5,266 bases of DNA from JAFGED01 sp964551295 (GTDB lineage: Bacteria; Chloroflexota; Anaerolineae; B4-G1), in NCBI GenBank assembly GCA_964551295.1, contig CAZKDJ010000260.1, forward strand, positions 1 through 5,266, read 5' to 3'. Both the position numbers and the translations under genes were made by a program. Under the pieces are notes generated by a model that saw only the letters and a program-made list of their open reading frames with translations, was not told the origin of the DNA and searched no databases. Within the stretch, counting starts at the first letter, position 1, and every line of letters starts with the position of its first letter. Shown in pieces: positions 1 through 5,265 of this stretch.

Positions 1-55
1 CTGTTCCACGTACACCTGGGCGTGGAACCGGCGCTGTTCGACGGGCGGGCGCTGT
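1..55. repeat. 55-bp exact direct repeat, copy 1 (at the window edge)
   Basis: Bases 1-55 are identical to 4387-4441. Both copies are in the same frame and encode LFHVHLGVEPALFDGRAL. The next base is g here and a in the other copy, and no similarity continues beyond it. The repeat starts at the first base of the window, so its leftward extent is unknown. Such an edge is what a k=55 de Bruijn assembly leaves at a branch. A true repeated protein module is the alternative. Confidence 0.95.
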
Positions 56-1497
56 GGCTGGGGGTGCAGGTGGAGGGGGACGCGGAGGAGATGTCGCCGC
101 GCCAGCCGCTCCTGCCTGCGCCTTATGCGCTTTCGCTGCGACCGGGGGCAGTGGTCAGTGGCACCGTCTACGGCGTTCCCGTGCTCGACATCGTGAGCGC
201 CGAGAGCATCGGCTTCCGCGCCAGCACGCTGTCCGCCGATCCTGGGAATGCAGCGATAGTGGGCACGAATCTGGGGAGTGGTCCCGGTGGGATTTTCGCC
301 GGCACTGATGATATGAGCGGCATCGGGGTGCAGGGGTTTGGCGGTGACACGGGCGTGTACGGCCATGGGGAGTGGATGGCGGGCGTGAGGGGAGAGAGCG
401 AGTGGGGCTATGGCGTGGTGGGCACGAGCATTGAAGACTACGGCGTGGGTGGCTACAGCACGAACAGCTTCGGCGTCTACGGCTACAGCAGTGGCGTAGG
501 AGATGGCGTAGGGGGACAGGCCATCACTGGCACAGGCGTCTTGGGTCGCAGCAAGTATGGGGTGGGTGGCGAGTTCGAGAGCGACTATGGGCACGCGCTG
601 GTGACGGAGGGACCGTCGCTGGTGCAGGGGCCGAACCCGCAGCAGGTGGCGCTGCTCAAGTGGTACCCCGCCATCCGGACGCCGATGAGCTTCAGCGTTG
701 GCAGCGCTCCGATTGACATCGCCTTCGACGGGGCCAACATGTGGGTGGTGAGCTTGGGCGGCACGGTGAGCGTGCTACGCGCCAGCGATGGTGCCCACGT
801 GATGACCCCCACCGTCAGCTCTGGGTCTAGTGCCATCGCCTTCGACGGGACTAATATGTGGGTGATGAACAATAATGATGGCATCGTCAGCGTGCTGCGC
901 GCCAGCGACGGAGCACACGTGATGACGCCCACTGTTGGGAGTTACCCCTCTGACATCGCCTTCGACGGGGCCAATATGTGGGTGACGAACGCGGGCGATG
1001 GCGCCGTCAGCGTGTTGCGGGCCAGCGACGGGGCGCACGTGATGACCCTCACCGTCGATGGGGCCTCGTCTATCGCCTTCGATGGGACGAATATGTGGGT
1101 GATGAACGGGAGCGATGGCACCGTCAGCGTGCTGCGGGCCAGCGATGGGGCGCACGTGATGACCCCCACCGTCGGCAGCGCTTCCATTGACATCGCTTTC
1201 GATGGGGCCAACATGTGGGTGGCAAACCCGCTCAGTGACACGGTCACCGTGCTGCGGGCGAGCGACGGGACGCGCGTGATGACACTCGACGTCGGGGACT
1301 ATCCTTGGGGTATCGCTTTCGATGGGGCGAATATGTGGGTCACAAACGACTGGGATGGCACGGTGAGTGTGCTACGGGCCAGCGACGGTAGCCTCGTGAC
1401 GACCCTCACCGTTGGGCGCTATCCTCAGGAAATGGCCTTCGACGGAGCCAATATGTGGATTGTAAACTTTGGCAGCGGCGCCGTGAGCAAGCGGTAG
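1..1497 (+). CDS. Exported seven-bladed beta-propeller protein (5' truncated)
   Basis: The frame is open from base 1, so the 5' end is missing; the 498 visible residues end at TAG 1495-1497. A GTG at 22 is inside the conserved module and is not a credible start. Residues 1-45 are the end of the ISYQGRL-type module of bacterial exported proteins (LFHVHLG, then LWLGVQV and MSPRQPLLPAPYAL). Residues about 85-195 are Gly-rich with recurring GVYG/GVGG/GVRG units. Residues about 218-498 carry seven copies of a 39-40-residue unit with core AFDG-[AT]-NMW-[VI] followed by SVLRASDG, typical of YVTN/NHL-like propellers. The last unit lacks its SVLRASDG strand, and LLKWYPAIRTPMSFSVG before the first AFDG core could supply it, giving ring closure. 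A surface or extracellular binding or scaffold role is inferred; no catalytic residues were recognised. The missing N-terminus probably resembles 4099-4386, with which it shares an exact 55-bp overlap. Confidence 0.85.
   Translation: MFHVHLGVEPALFDGRALWLGVQVEGDAEEMSPRQPLLPAPYALSLRPGAVVSGTVYGVPVLDIVSAESIGFRASTLSADPGNAAIVGTNLGSGPGGIFAGTDDMSGIGVQGFGGDTGVYGHGEWMAGVRGESEWGYGVVGTSIEDYGVGGYSTNSFGVYGYSSGVGDGVGGQAITGTGVLGRSKYGVGGEFESDYGHALVTEGPSLVQGPNPQQVALLKWYPAIRTPMSFSVGSAPIDIAFDGANMWVVSLGGTVSVLRASDGAHVMTPTVSSGSSAIAFDGTNMWVMNNNDGIVSVLRASDGAHVMTPTVGSYPSDIAFDGANMWVTNAGDGAVSVLRASDGAHVMTLTVDGASSIAFDGTNMWVMNGSDGTVSVLRASDGAHVMTPTVGSASIDIAFDGANMWVANPLSDTVTVLRASDGTRVMTLDVGDYPWGIAFDGANMWVTNDWDGTVSVLRASDGSLVTTLTVGRYPQEMAFDGANMWIVNFGSGAVSKR
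670..1494 (+). repeat. Seven tandem 117/120-bp propeller-blade repeats
   Basis: The codon for A of the AFDG core lies at 721, 838, 958, 1075, 1195, 1315 and 1435. The spacings are 117, 120, 117, 120, 120 and 120 bp, all multiples of three. The units are also similar at DNA level, especially the stretch encoding VLRASDGAHVMT. The differences are mostly silent third-base changes plus a variable loop after NMWV. The pattern suggests expansion by unit duplication or ongoing homogenisation, with blade number constrained to close the propeller. Confidence 0.9.
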
Positions 1498-1501
1498 GAG
1501 G
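1496..1501 (+). promoter_or_regulatory. Shine-Dalgarno AGGAGG overlapping the stop of the upstream gene
   Basis: AGGAGG uses the last two bases of the TAG stop at 1495-1497 and lies 8 nt before ATG 1510. It favours ATG 1510 over the in-frame GTG at 1501, whose first base is the last G of this motif. The arrangement suggests translational coupling of the two genes. Confidence 0.8.
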
Positions 1502-1509
1502 TGGGCGAG

Positions 1510-1809
1510 ATGCGAGAGAGAAGAGGCAGGAATGGACTCGTAGTGACCCTCGTGCTCGTCGCGTGCCTGGCGCTGGTCGTGCCCGTGTTGGCCCAGGTGT
1601 CGGCCAGCTACGACCTCTCCTGGCACGTGATCGCCGGAGGCGGTGGGAGGATGGCGGGCGCTCAATACACGCTGCAGGGCACTACAGGTCAGCCGGTGAT
1701 CGGTCTGGCGGCCGGCAGCGGCCATACGTTGTGCAGCGGCTTCTGGTGTGGTGTGGGAGAGACGGAGTATCGGGTGTACCTGCCGTTGGTGCTGCGCAAT
1801 TCACACTGA
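1510..1809 (+). CDS. Small secreted 'SWHVIAGGGG' protein with C-terminal YLPLVLRN motif
   Basis: This encodes 99 residues from ATG 1510, chosen because AGGAGG lies 8 nt upstream; GTG 1501 would add three residues. Residues 2-7 are basic (RERRGR), 9-27 hydrophobic, and signal peptidase I cleavage is likely after VLA (28) or VSA (32). LVAC at 16-19 resembles a lipobox but sits in mid-hydrophobic segment, so a lipoprotein is less likely. The mature part is about 70 residues. SYDLSWHVIAGGGG and YTLQGTTGQPVIG match a pattern I recall from many short exported Chloroflexota proteins of unknown function. A Cys pair occurs in LCSGFWCG. The C-terminus YRVYLPLVLRNSH carries a motif also found inside the protein at 2029-4074. 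It is probably co-transcribed with the propeller gene. Function is unknown; it is likely an accessory surface or extracellular protein. Confidence 0.8.
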   Translation: MRERRGRNGLVVTLVLVACLALVVPVLAQVSASYDLSWHVIAGGGGRMAGAQYTLQGTTGQPVIGLAAGSGHTLCSGFWCGVGETEYRVYLPLVLRNSH

Positions 1810-1817
1810 ACATCTCA

Positions 1818-1971
1818 AGACTCAGTAGATCCAATTTTCGTCACTCCGAGCGGAGCGAGGAGTCTCCCAATGCAGGGCGGAGATTCTTCGCTACGCTCAG
1901 AATGACGGTTTCGCAGGTGATTTTCATCAACACGCACATGTGCACACCAAGAATTTGGATCTACTGAGACT
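1818..1971. repeat. MITE-like element with nested inverted repeats
   Basis: Outer arms 1818-1837 and 1952-1971 are 20-nt inverted repeats with two mismatches, including a perfect 14-bp core (1821-1834 with 1955-1968, CTCAGTAGATCCAA). Nested inside are 27-nt arms, 1840-1866 and 1880-1906, matching 22/27 with a 13-nt spacer; four of the five differences are transitions. The inner arms read as HSERSEES and FFATLRMT when translated, a spurious peptide signature I recall from widespread intergenic palindromes in many bacterial phyla. A perfect 10-bp palindrome GCACATGTGC lies at 1934-1943. There is no transposase and no obvious target-site duplication. The + strand ORF across it (1455-1967) is not a real gene. 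It separates the 1-1809 gene pair from the next gene and could form a strong hairpin in a transcript, but has no T-run typical of an intrinsic terminator. Confidence 0.7.
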
Positions 1972-2018
1972 GGCGATTGGTGGTGGCACTACAATGTCAA
2001 CGGTGAGTGAGCAAGCAA

Positions 2019-2024
2019 AAGGAG
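2019..2024 (+). promoter_or_regulatory. Shine-Dalgarno AAGGAG before tandem ATG ATG
   Basis: AAGGAG lies 4 nt before ATG 2029 and 7 nt before the adjacent in-frame ATG 2032. The spacing slightly favours 2032; the two starts differ by one Met. Confidence 0.7.
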
Positions 2025-2028
2025 TGAA

Positions 2029-4074
2029 ATGATGAGAAACACAGAAACGAGGATACTCGTGTTGATTGGAGCGGCGGCATTGGCCCTGGACCTGCTGCTG
2101 CTTTGGCGGGGAGCAGTACAGCCTGTGCAGGCCGATCCGGGCACGCCTGCGGCGTCCACGCGCTACGTGGCCCTGCAAGGCGACGACTCGGGCAACGACT
2201 GCGCCGATTCAGGTCATCCCTGTGCCACAATCCAGCGCGCCGTCGACGCGGCAGATCCCGATGATGCGATTCACATCGCCGGTGGCACCTATGCCCCTGG
2301 TGGCACGGTGGCCGTGATCGAAAAAGGGCTAGTGCTCCAGGGCGGCCATGCGCCGGATTTCAGTGGCCATGACCCGGGGATGTATCAGACGGTGTTGGAC
2401 GCCGGGTGGAGTGGCTCGGTGATCAGCGTCACCAATGCCGGTGGTGGTGTGGCGCTCGAGTTCCTGACGCTGACCCACGGCGACGGGGCAGGCAATTGCA
2501 GCAGCGGGGGCTGTGGCGGAGGCGTTTATTCCACGGACACCGAGTTGTACGTGAGCCATTGCCACGTCACGGACAACGTAGGGAGCAGCACGGGCATTGG
2601 AAAGGGCGGCGGTCTCTACGTCTACAACAGCATAGGCCATCCTGCATCGGCCCACATTCACAACAATCAAATCGTGAGCAACACGGCCAGCACGGCTGAC
2701 AAAGGCCGCGGTGGCGGGCTCTTTCTTCACGTTCATAACGCGGCCGCGCCTGCGGAGGTCGTGGGCAACAGGTTTGAGAACAACGTGGGCAGCACAGCGG
2801 GCGACGGTTACGGTGGTGGCGTGTTCTTGCACTACTATGCGACGTTCCACTGTAATCATTTCCAGCACAACATTGGTGGCAAGGGGAGCGGGTTGGCGGG
2901 CGGCGGTGGCGGTCTCTACCTGCACTACGCGCCAGGGGTTACCCTTGATGCGAACCGCTTTCTCTATAACGCGGCCTCGATGCCTGATGGCGGGCCCGGG
3001 AGAACGATCTTCGGTCGAGGGACGGGGGGAGCGATTCAGGCGTACTCCCTGGTGGTGTTTACGATGACCAACAATCTGCTGGCCGATAATTTCGCCACCA
3101 GCGCGGGCGGCGCTATACACCTGGATGGCTGGACGGCTGATAGAGGTATCACCGGTACGTTGGTCAACAACACCTTGGCAGGCAACGAGTCGCAGGCAGG
3201 GAGTGAGGCCGTTTGGGTGAGTCAGTACGTCTCGTTGACTCTGACGAATAACATAATCGCCGCTCACACGACGGGGGTCACCAACACTGTTCCTGTCCTC
3301 AGCTCGGTCTCTGCCGAAAGGAATCTCTTCTGGAATACCTGCGATCCCATCGTCGGCGTCGACGCCATTCAGGAGGATCCACGCCTGACGCCGAACTACC
3401 ACCTCCGTGTGGGTTCGCCGGCCGTGGATCAAGGGCTCGACGTGCCGTGGCTGACGTCTGACCTGGACGGCAACCCACGGTCGCCGGGTTCGTACGACCT
3501 GGGGGCGCTTGAGGGACAGGAGGTGTGGTACGACGTATACCTGCCTCTGGTCGTGAAACAGTATCCCTTGGCGATGACGTCCGTCTTTTCCGCCGATTTC
3601 GAGGATGGCACGTTGACCGGCTGGACGTCCAGCCAGGGGACGTGGACCAATCCCGGCGATCACATGCGTGGCGAACATACGGGCAGCGCCTGGAACATGC
3701 ACACGTCGAGCGGGGACAACATCGTGTATACGGGAACGGTAACCCTGGTGAGCGGCGATGCGGCCGGATTGGTCTTTCGTTCCTCTACCGACGGCTCCTC
3801 GTCCTACGACGTGACCTTGGATGCCTCTGACGACGCGTTCAAGGTTGGCAGGCGCGCGCCCTATCAGGTGCTGGGCAGCTACCCGGTAACGGTGCAGTAC
3901 AACCGGCCGTACGAGATCAAGGTGGTGGCGAGCGGGAGCACGATTGAGGCCTACCTGGATGGATGGAGAATACTGACGGTGACGGACACCACGTATACCA
4001 GCGGCCGGTTGGGGGTGATGGTGTACCAGTCCACGGCAACGTACGATGATCTGGCGGCTTGGGAGATACCCTAG
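2029..4074 (+). CDS. Secreted right-handed beta-helix protein with C-terminal ConA-like lectin domain
   Basis: This encodes 681 residues. Residues 9-35 form a signal peptide (LVLIGAAALALDLLLL, cleavage likely after VQA 35). Residues 45-90 have the entry pattern of pectate-lyase-like beta-helices (RYVALQGDDSGNDC, PCATIQRAVDAA, IHIAGGTY). Residues about 95-435 are helix rungs with seven GG[GA]-hydrophobic ladders near 162, 193, 228, 262, 293, 333 and 360 and Asn-rich turns (HNNQIVSN, VNNTLAGN). Residues about 450-495 (PRLTPNYHLRVGSPAVDQG, DLDGNPRSPGSYDLGALEG) match the choice-of-anchor Q pattern. VYLPLVVK at 503-510 is a linker. Residues about 518-681 resemble ConA-like lectin/CBM66-type modules (FSADFEDGTLTGW; YEIKVVASGSTIEAYLDG; TYTSGRLGVMVY). 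Binding of a surface polysaccharide or other glycan is the likely role. The beta-helix could be an enzyme, but no lyase catalytic residues were recognised. The next gene starts 24 bp downstream, so an operon is likely. Confidence 0.85.
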   Translation: MMRNTETRILVLIGAAALALDLLLLWRGAVQPVQADPGTPAASTRYVALQGDDSGNDCADSGHPCATIQRAVDAADPDDAIHIAGGTYAPGGTVAVIEKGLVLQGGHAPDFSGHDPGMYQTVLDAGWSGSVISVTNAGGGVALEFLTLTHGDGAGNCSSGGCGGGVYSTDTELYVSHCHVTDNVGSSTGIGKGGGLYVYNSIGHPASAHIHNNQIVSNTASTADKGRGGGLFLHVHNAAAPAEVVGNRFENNVGSTAGDGYGGGVFLHYYATFHCNHFQHNIGGKGSGLAGGGGGLYLHYAPGVTLDANRFLYNAASMPDGGPGRTIFGRGTGGAIQAYSLVVFTMTNNLLADNFATSAGGAIHLDGWTADRGITGTLVNNTLAGNESQAGSEAVWVSQYVSLTLTNNIIAAHTTGVTNTVPVLSSVSAERNLFWNTCDPIVGVDAIQEDPRLTPNYHLRVGSPAVDQGLDVPWLTSDLDGNPRSPGSYDLGALEGQEVWYDVYLPLVVKQYPLAMTSVFSADFEDGTLTGWTSSQGTWTNPGDHMRGEHTGSAWNMHTSSGDNIVYTGTVTLVSGDAAGLVFRSSTDGSSSYDVTLDASDDAFKVGRRAPYQVLGSYPVTVQYNRPYEIKVVASGSTIEAYLDGWRILTVTDTTYTSGRLGVMVYQSTATYDDLAAWEIP

Positions 4075-4087
4075 CCTATCAGTTTCA

Positions 4088-4093
4088 AGGAGG
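4088..4093 (+). promoter_or_regulatory. Shine-Dalgarno AGGAGG
   Basis: AGGAGG lies 5 nt before ATG 4099, in the 24-bp gap after the beta-helix gene. It fixes this start and argues that the N-terminal part of the following gene is a genuine, well-translated 5' end. Confidence 0.85.
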
Positions 4094-4098
4094 GAAAA

Positions 4099-4953
4099 AT
4101 GAATAACAAACGAATGATCGTATTGAGCATCGTGGGCGCGCTGGCGTTGGTGGCACTGCTGCTGGCCGCTACCGGCGCGTGGGCCGGTGCGAATGAGCGG
4201 GCCCTGGTGGCATCGCTGGCCCAGGCCGACGCTGTTCCTAGCACCATCTCGTACCAGGGGCGGCTGCTGGACGATGGCGGCAATCCCGTGGATGGCGTGC
4301 ACACGATGGCGTTCCGTGTTTATGAGCAGGTGAGTGGGGGTATGCCGCTGTGGACCGACAGCTTCCCGGTCCCCGTGGAGGAAGGGCTGTTCCACGTACA
4401 CCTGGGCGTGGAACCGGCGCTGTTCGACGGGCGGGCGCTGTACGAGGACGCCCTGGCGCTGGTCAACGCCCAAAAGGCCGAGTACGGCGACCAGTACGAG
4501 GCCAGCGCGGCGGTGCGCGCCGCCTGGGACGCCGCCGACGCGGCCTACAGCGCCTCGCTCAAGGTGGCGCGGGTGGCGCTCCAGGACGACCCCAAGGCCC
4601 ACGCCGCGCTGATGCTGGGCGGGACGCGCAAGCAGAGCCTCTCCGGCTGGATCGAGCAGGCGACGGCGTTCTACACCAACCTGCTGGGCGACGGCGGCCT
4701 GATGGCGGCGATGGCGAACTTTGGCTACACCCAGGCCAAGCTGGAGGCGGAGCAGGCGCTGGTGCAGGTGGTGATGGCGGCCAACCTGGTCCAGGAGAAG
4801 GAGAAGGGGGAGGCGCAGGACGCCACCAAGCAGCGCGACGCCAGCCTGGACGCGATGGACGCCTGGATGTCCGATTTCAAGGCCATCGCCCGGGTGGCGC
4901 TGGAGGAGAACGCCCAGTGGCTGGAAAAGCTGGGCTTTGGCGCCGTACCATAG
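4099..4953 (+). CDS. Chimeric ORF: exported ISYQGRL module joined to an alpha-helical domain
   Basis: This encodes 284 residues. Residues 1-29 are a signal peptide (NNKR, hydrophobic 6-25, cleavage after AWA 29). Residues 48-114 form the ISYQGRL module (TISYQGRLLDDGGNPVDG, MAFRVYEQVSGG, LWTDSF, LFHVHLG) and stop abruptly at GRAL 111-114. The missing end of the module (LWLGV ... PRQPL ... PYAL) is what follows the identical 55 bp at 1-55. From 115 the protein is helical, Ala/Glu/Gln-rich, and resembles a soluble bacterial hypothetical family I recall, with two related halves (about 115-178 and 213-282), each ending in ARVAL followed by a Leu/Gly-rich tail. I recognise no export or catalytic feature there. 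Hand-counted third-position GC is 91/114 before the junction and 163/170 after it. This is either an assembly or library chimera or a recombination product; the intact upstream gene is probably 4099-4441 joined to 56-1497 (594 residues). The ORF itself is clear; its status as one natural gene is doubtful. Confidence 0.6.
   Translation: MNNKRMIVLSIVGALALVALLLAATGAWAGANERALVASLAQADAVPSTISYQGRLLDDGGNPVDGVHTMAFRVYEQVSGGMPLWTDSFPVPVEEGLFHVHLGVEPALFDGRALYEDALALVNAQKAEYGDQYEASAAVRAAWDAADAAYSASLKVARVALQDDPKAHAALMLGGTRKQSLSGWIEQATAFYTNLLGDGGLMAAMANFGYTQAKLEAEQALVQVVMAANLVQEKEKGEAQDATKQRDASLDAMDAWMSDFKAIARVALEENAQWLEKLGFGAVP
4387..4441. repeat. 55-bp exact direct repeat, copy 2 (ends at the chimera junction)
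   Basis: This is identical to 1-55. Its last base, t4441, is the first base of codon 115, where the protein switches from the ISYQGRL module to the helical domain. Both copies end in GGGCGGGCGCTGT, encoding GRAL. That string may also occur in native genes for the helical family, giving a short homology for template switching or recombination. Confidence 0.95.
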
Positions 4954-4965
4954 GTGCGCCGTGCC

Positions 4966-4989
4966 GTAGGTCGGGCCAATCCGGCCTAC
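4966..4989. repeat. Short inverted repeat GTAGGTCGG ... CCGGCCTAC
   Basis: Nine-nt arms 4966-4974 and 4981-4989 pair with one G-T wobble around a 6-nt loop, 12 nt after the stop of the preceding ORF. Translated it reads VGRANPAY, a string I recall from dispersed intergenic repeats. It could form a hairpin in the transcript, but no T-run follows, so I do not call it a terminator. Confidence 0.55.
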
Positions 4990-5073
4990 CGGCGGTAAAC
5001 GGGTCTCTCTACCCTCCCGCGGGTTCCAGCCGGCGCGCGGCGTCCGGCGCGACGAAGCCTGCCCTGAGCGATG

Positions 5074-5110
5074 CCCTGAGTTTATCGAAGGGCGCGAACC
5101 GCAGGTTCGC
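5074..5110. repeat. Intergenic repeat: 'LSLSKG'-type unit plus 7-bp hairpin
   Basis: CCCTGAGTTTATCGAAGGG at 5074-5092 is the core of the dispersed palindrome whose translation reads LSLSKG, known to me from many bacterial intergenic regions. A second CCCTGAG occurs at 5062-5068. It is followed directly by a perfect hairpin, GCGAACC-gca-GGTTCGC, at 5094-5110. Function is unknown. Confidence 0.6.
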
Positions 5111-5112
5111 AG

Positions 5113-5190
5113 CCGAAGGGAATCTCATTGTGGGGGCACCCGACAGTCAGAAAGCGAGATTCTTCGGCCCCTCCGGGGCCTCAGAATGAC
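5113..5190. repeat. Second copy of the GAGATTCTTCG...CAGAATGAC palindromic element
   Basis: The right part, 5156-5190, begins GAGATTCTTCG and ends CTCAGAATGAC, the same ends as the arm at 1880-1906, but the middle is replaced by a hairpin, GGCCCC-tcc-GGGGCC (5166-5180), extended outward by ATTCT/AGAAT (5159-5163 with 5183-5187). The left part, 5113-5126 (CCGAAGGGAATCTC), is an imperfect inverted match with a 2-nt insertion. It is related in sequence to the element at 1818-1971, linking the two ends of the window to the same repeat family. Confidence 0.6.
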
Positions 5191-5226
5191 GAAACAGGCG
5201 TATCTTCTCAATAAATAGGGGAAGAT

Positions 5227-5265
5227 GGGGGGTGTGAGGGCGGCGTAGCCGCCCTCACACCCCCC
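5227..5265. repeat. Perfect 18-bp-stem hairpin at the window end
   Basis: Arms 5227-5244 and 5248-5265 are perfectly complementary around a 3-nt gta loop; each arm is a G6/C6 run plus TGTGAGGGCGGC or its complement. Only one base follows in the window, so a T-tract cannot be assessed. It may be a transcription terminator or a dispersed palindrome. A perfect palindrome is also a common place for an assembly to stop. Confidence 0.75.

Noticed and set aside
585..1247. Several minus-strand ORFs opposite the propeller
   Set aside because: They mirror the blade repeats (recurring HVRPVAGPQHADGAI-like or APSLARSTLT strings); the repeated DNA lacks stops in these frames, and there are no start signals.
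720..1494. CRISPR-like or non-coding tandem array
   Set aside because: The 117/120-bp periodicity preserves the reading frame and encodes a clear protein repeat; the units are not short repeats separated by unique spacers.
1555..1569. Lipobox (LVAC) making the 99-residue protein a lipoprotein
   Set aside because: The Cys is in the middle of the hydrophobic stretch and better signal peptidase I sites (VLA, VSA) follow; ambiguous, so not called.
1455..1967. 170-residue + strand ORF over the small secreted gene and the intergenic element
   Set aside because: Its C-terminal half is the translation of the palindromic repeat (HSERSEES, FFATLRMT), a well-known spurious signature, and its N-terminal half overlaps a better-supported gene.
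1990..1995. TACAAT as a -10 box for the beta-helix gene
   Set aside because: No -35-like hexamer is present at 16-18 bp spacing; TTGGTG at 1977 is only 7 bp away. Too weak to list as a promoter.
1..4386. A complete 4386-bp circular plasmid or phage
   Set aside because: The 55-bp repeat would allow circular closure, but there is no replication, partition, packaging or mobilisation gene and the sequence continues past 4441. Kept only as an alternative in the findings.
2329..4602. 757-residue open frame on the minus strand
   Set aside because: It lies opposite the beta-helix gene and the following ORF, has no ribosome site or recognisable domain, and is His/Arg/Val-rich as expected from the antisense of a GC-rich gene.
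4350..5189. 279-residue + strand frame over the last gene and into the 3' repeats
   Set aside because: It has Gly/Arg/Ala-rich shadow composition and runs through known non-coding repeats; the frame of 4099-4953 has a signal peptide and strong ribosome site.
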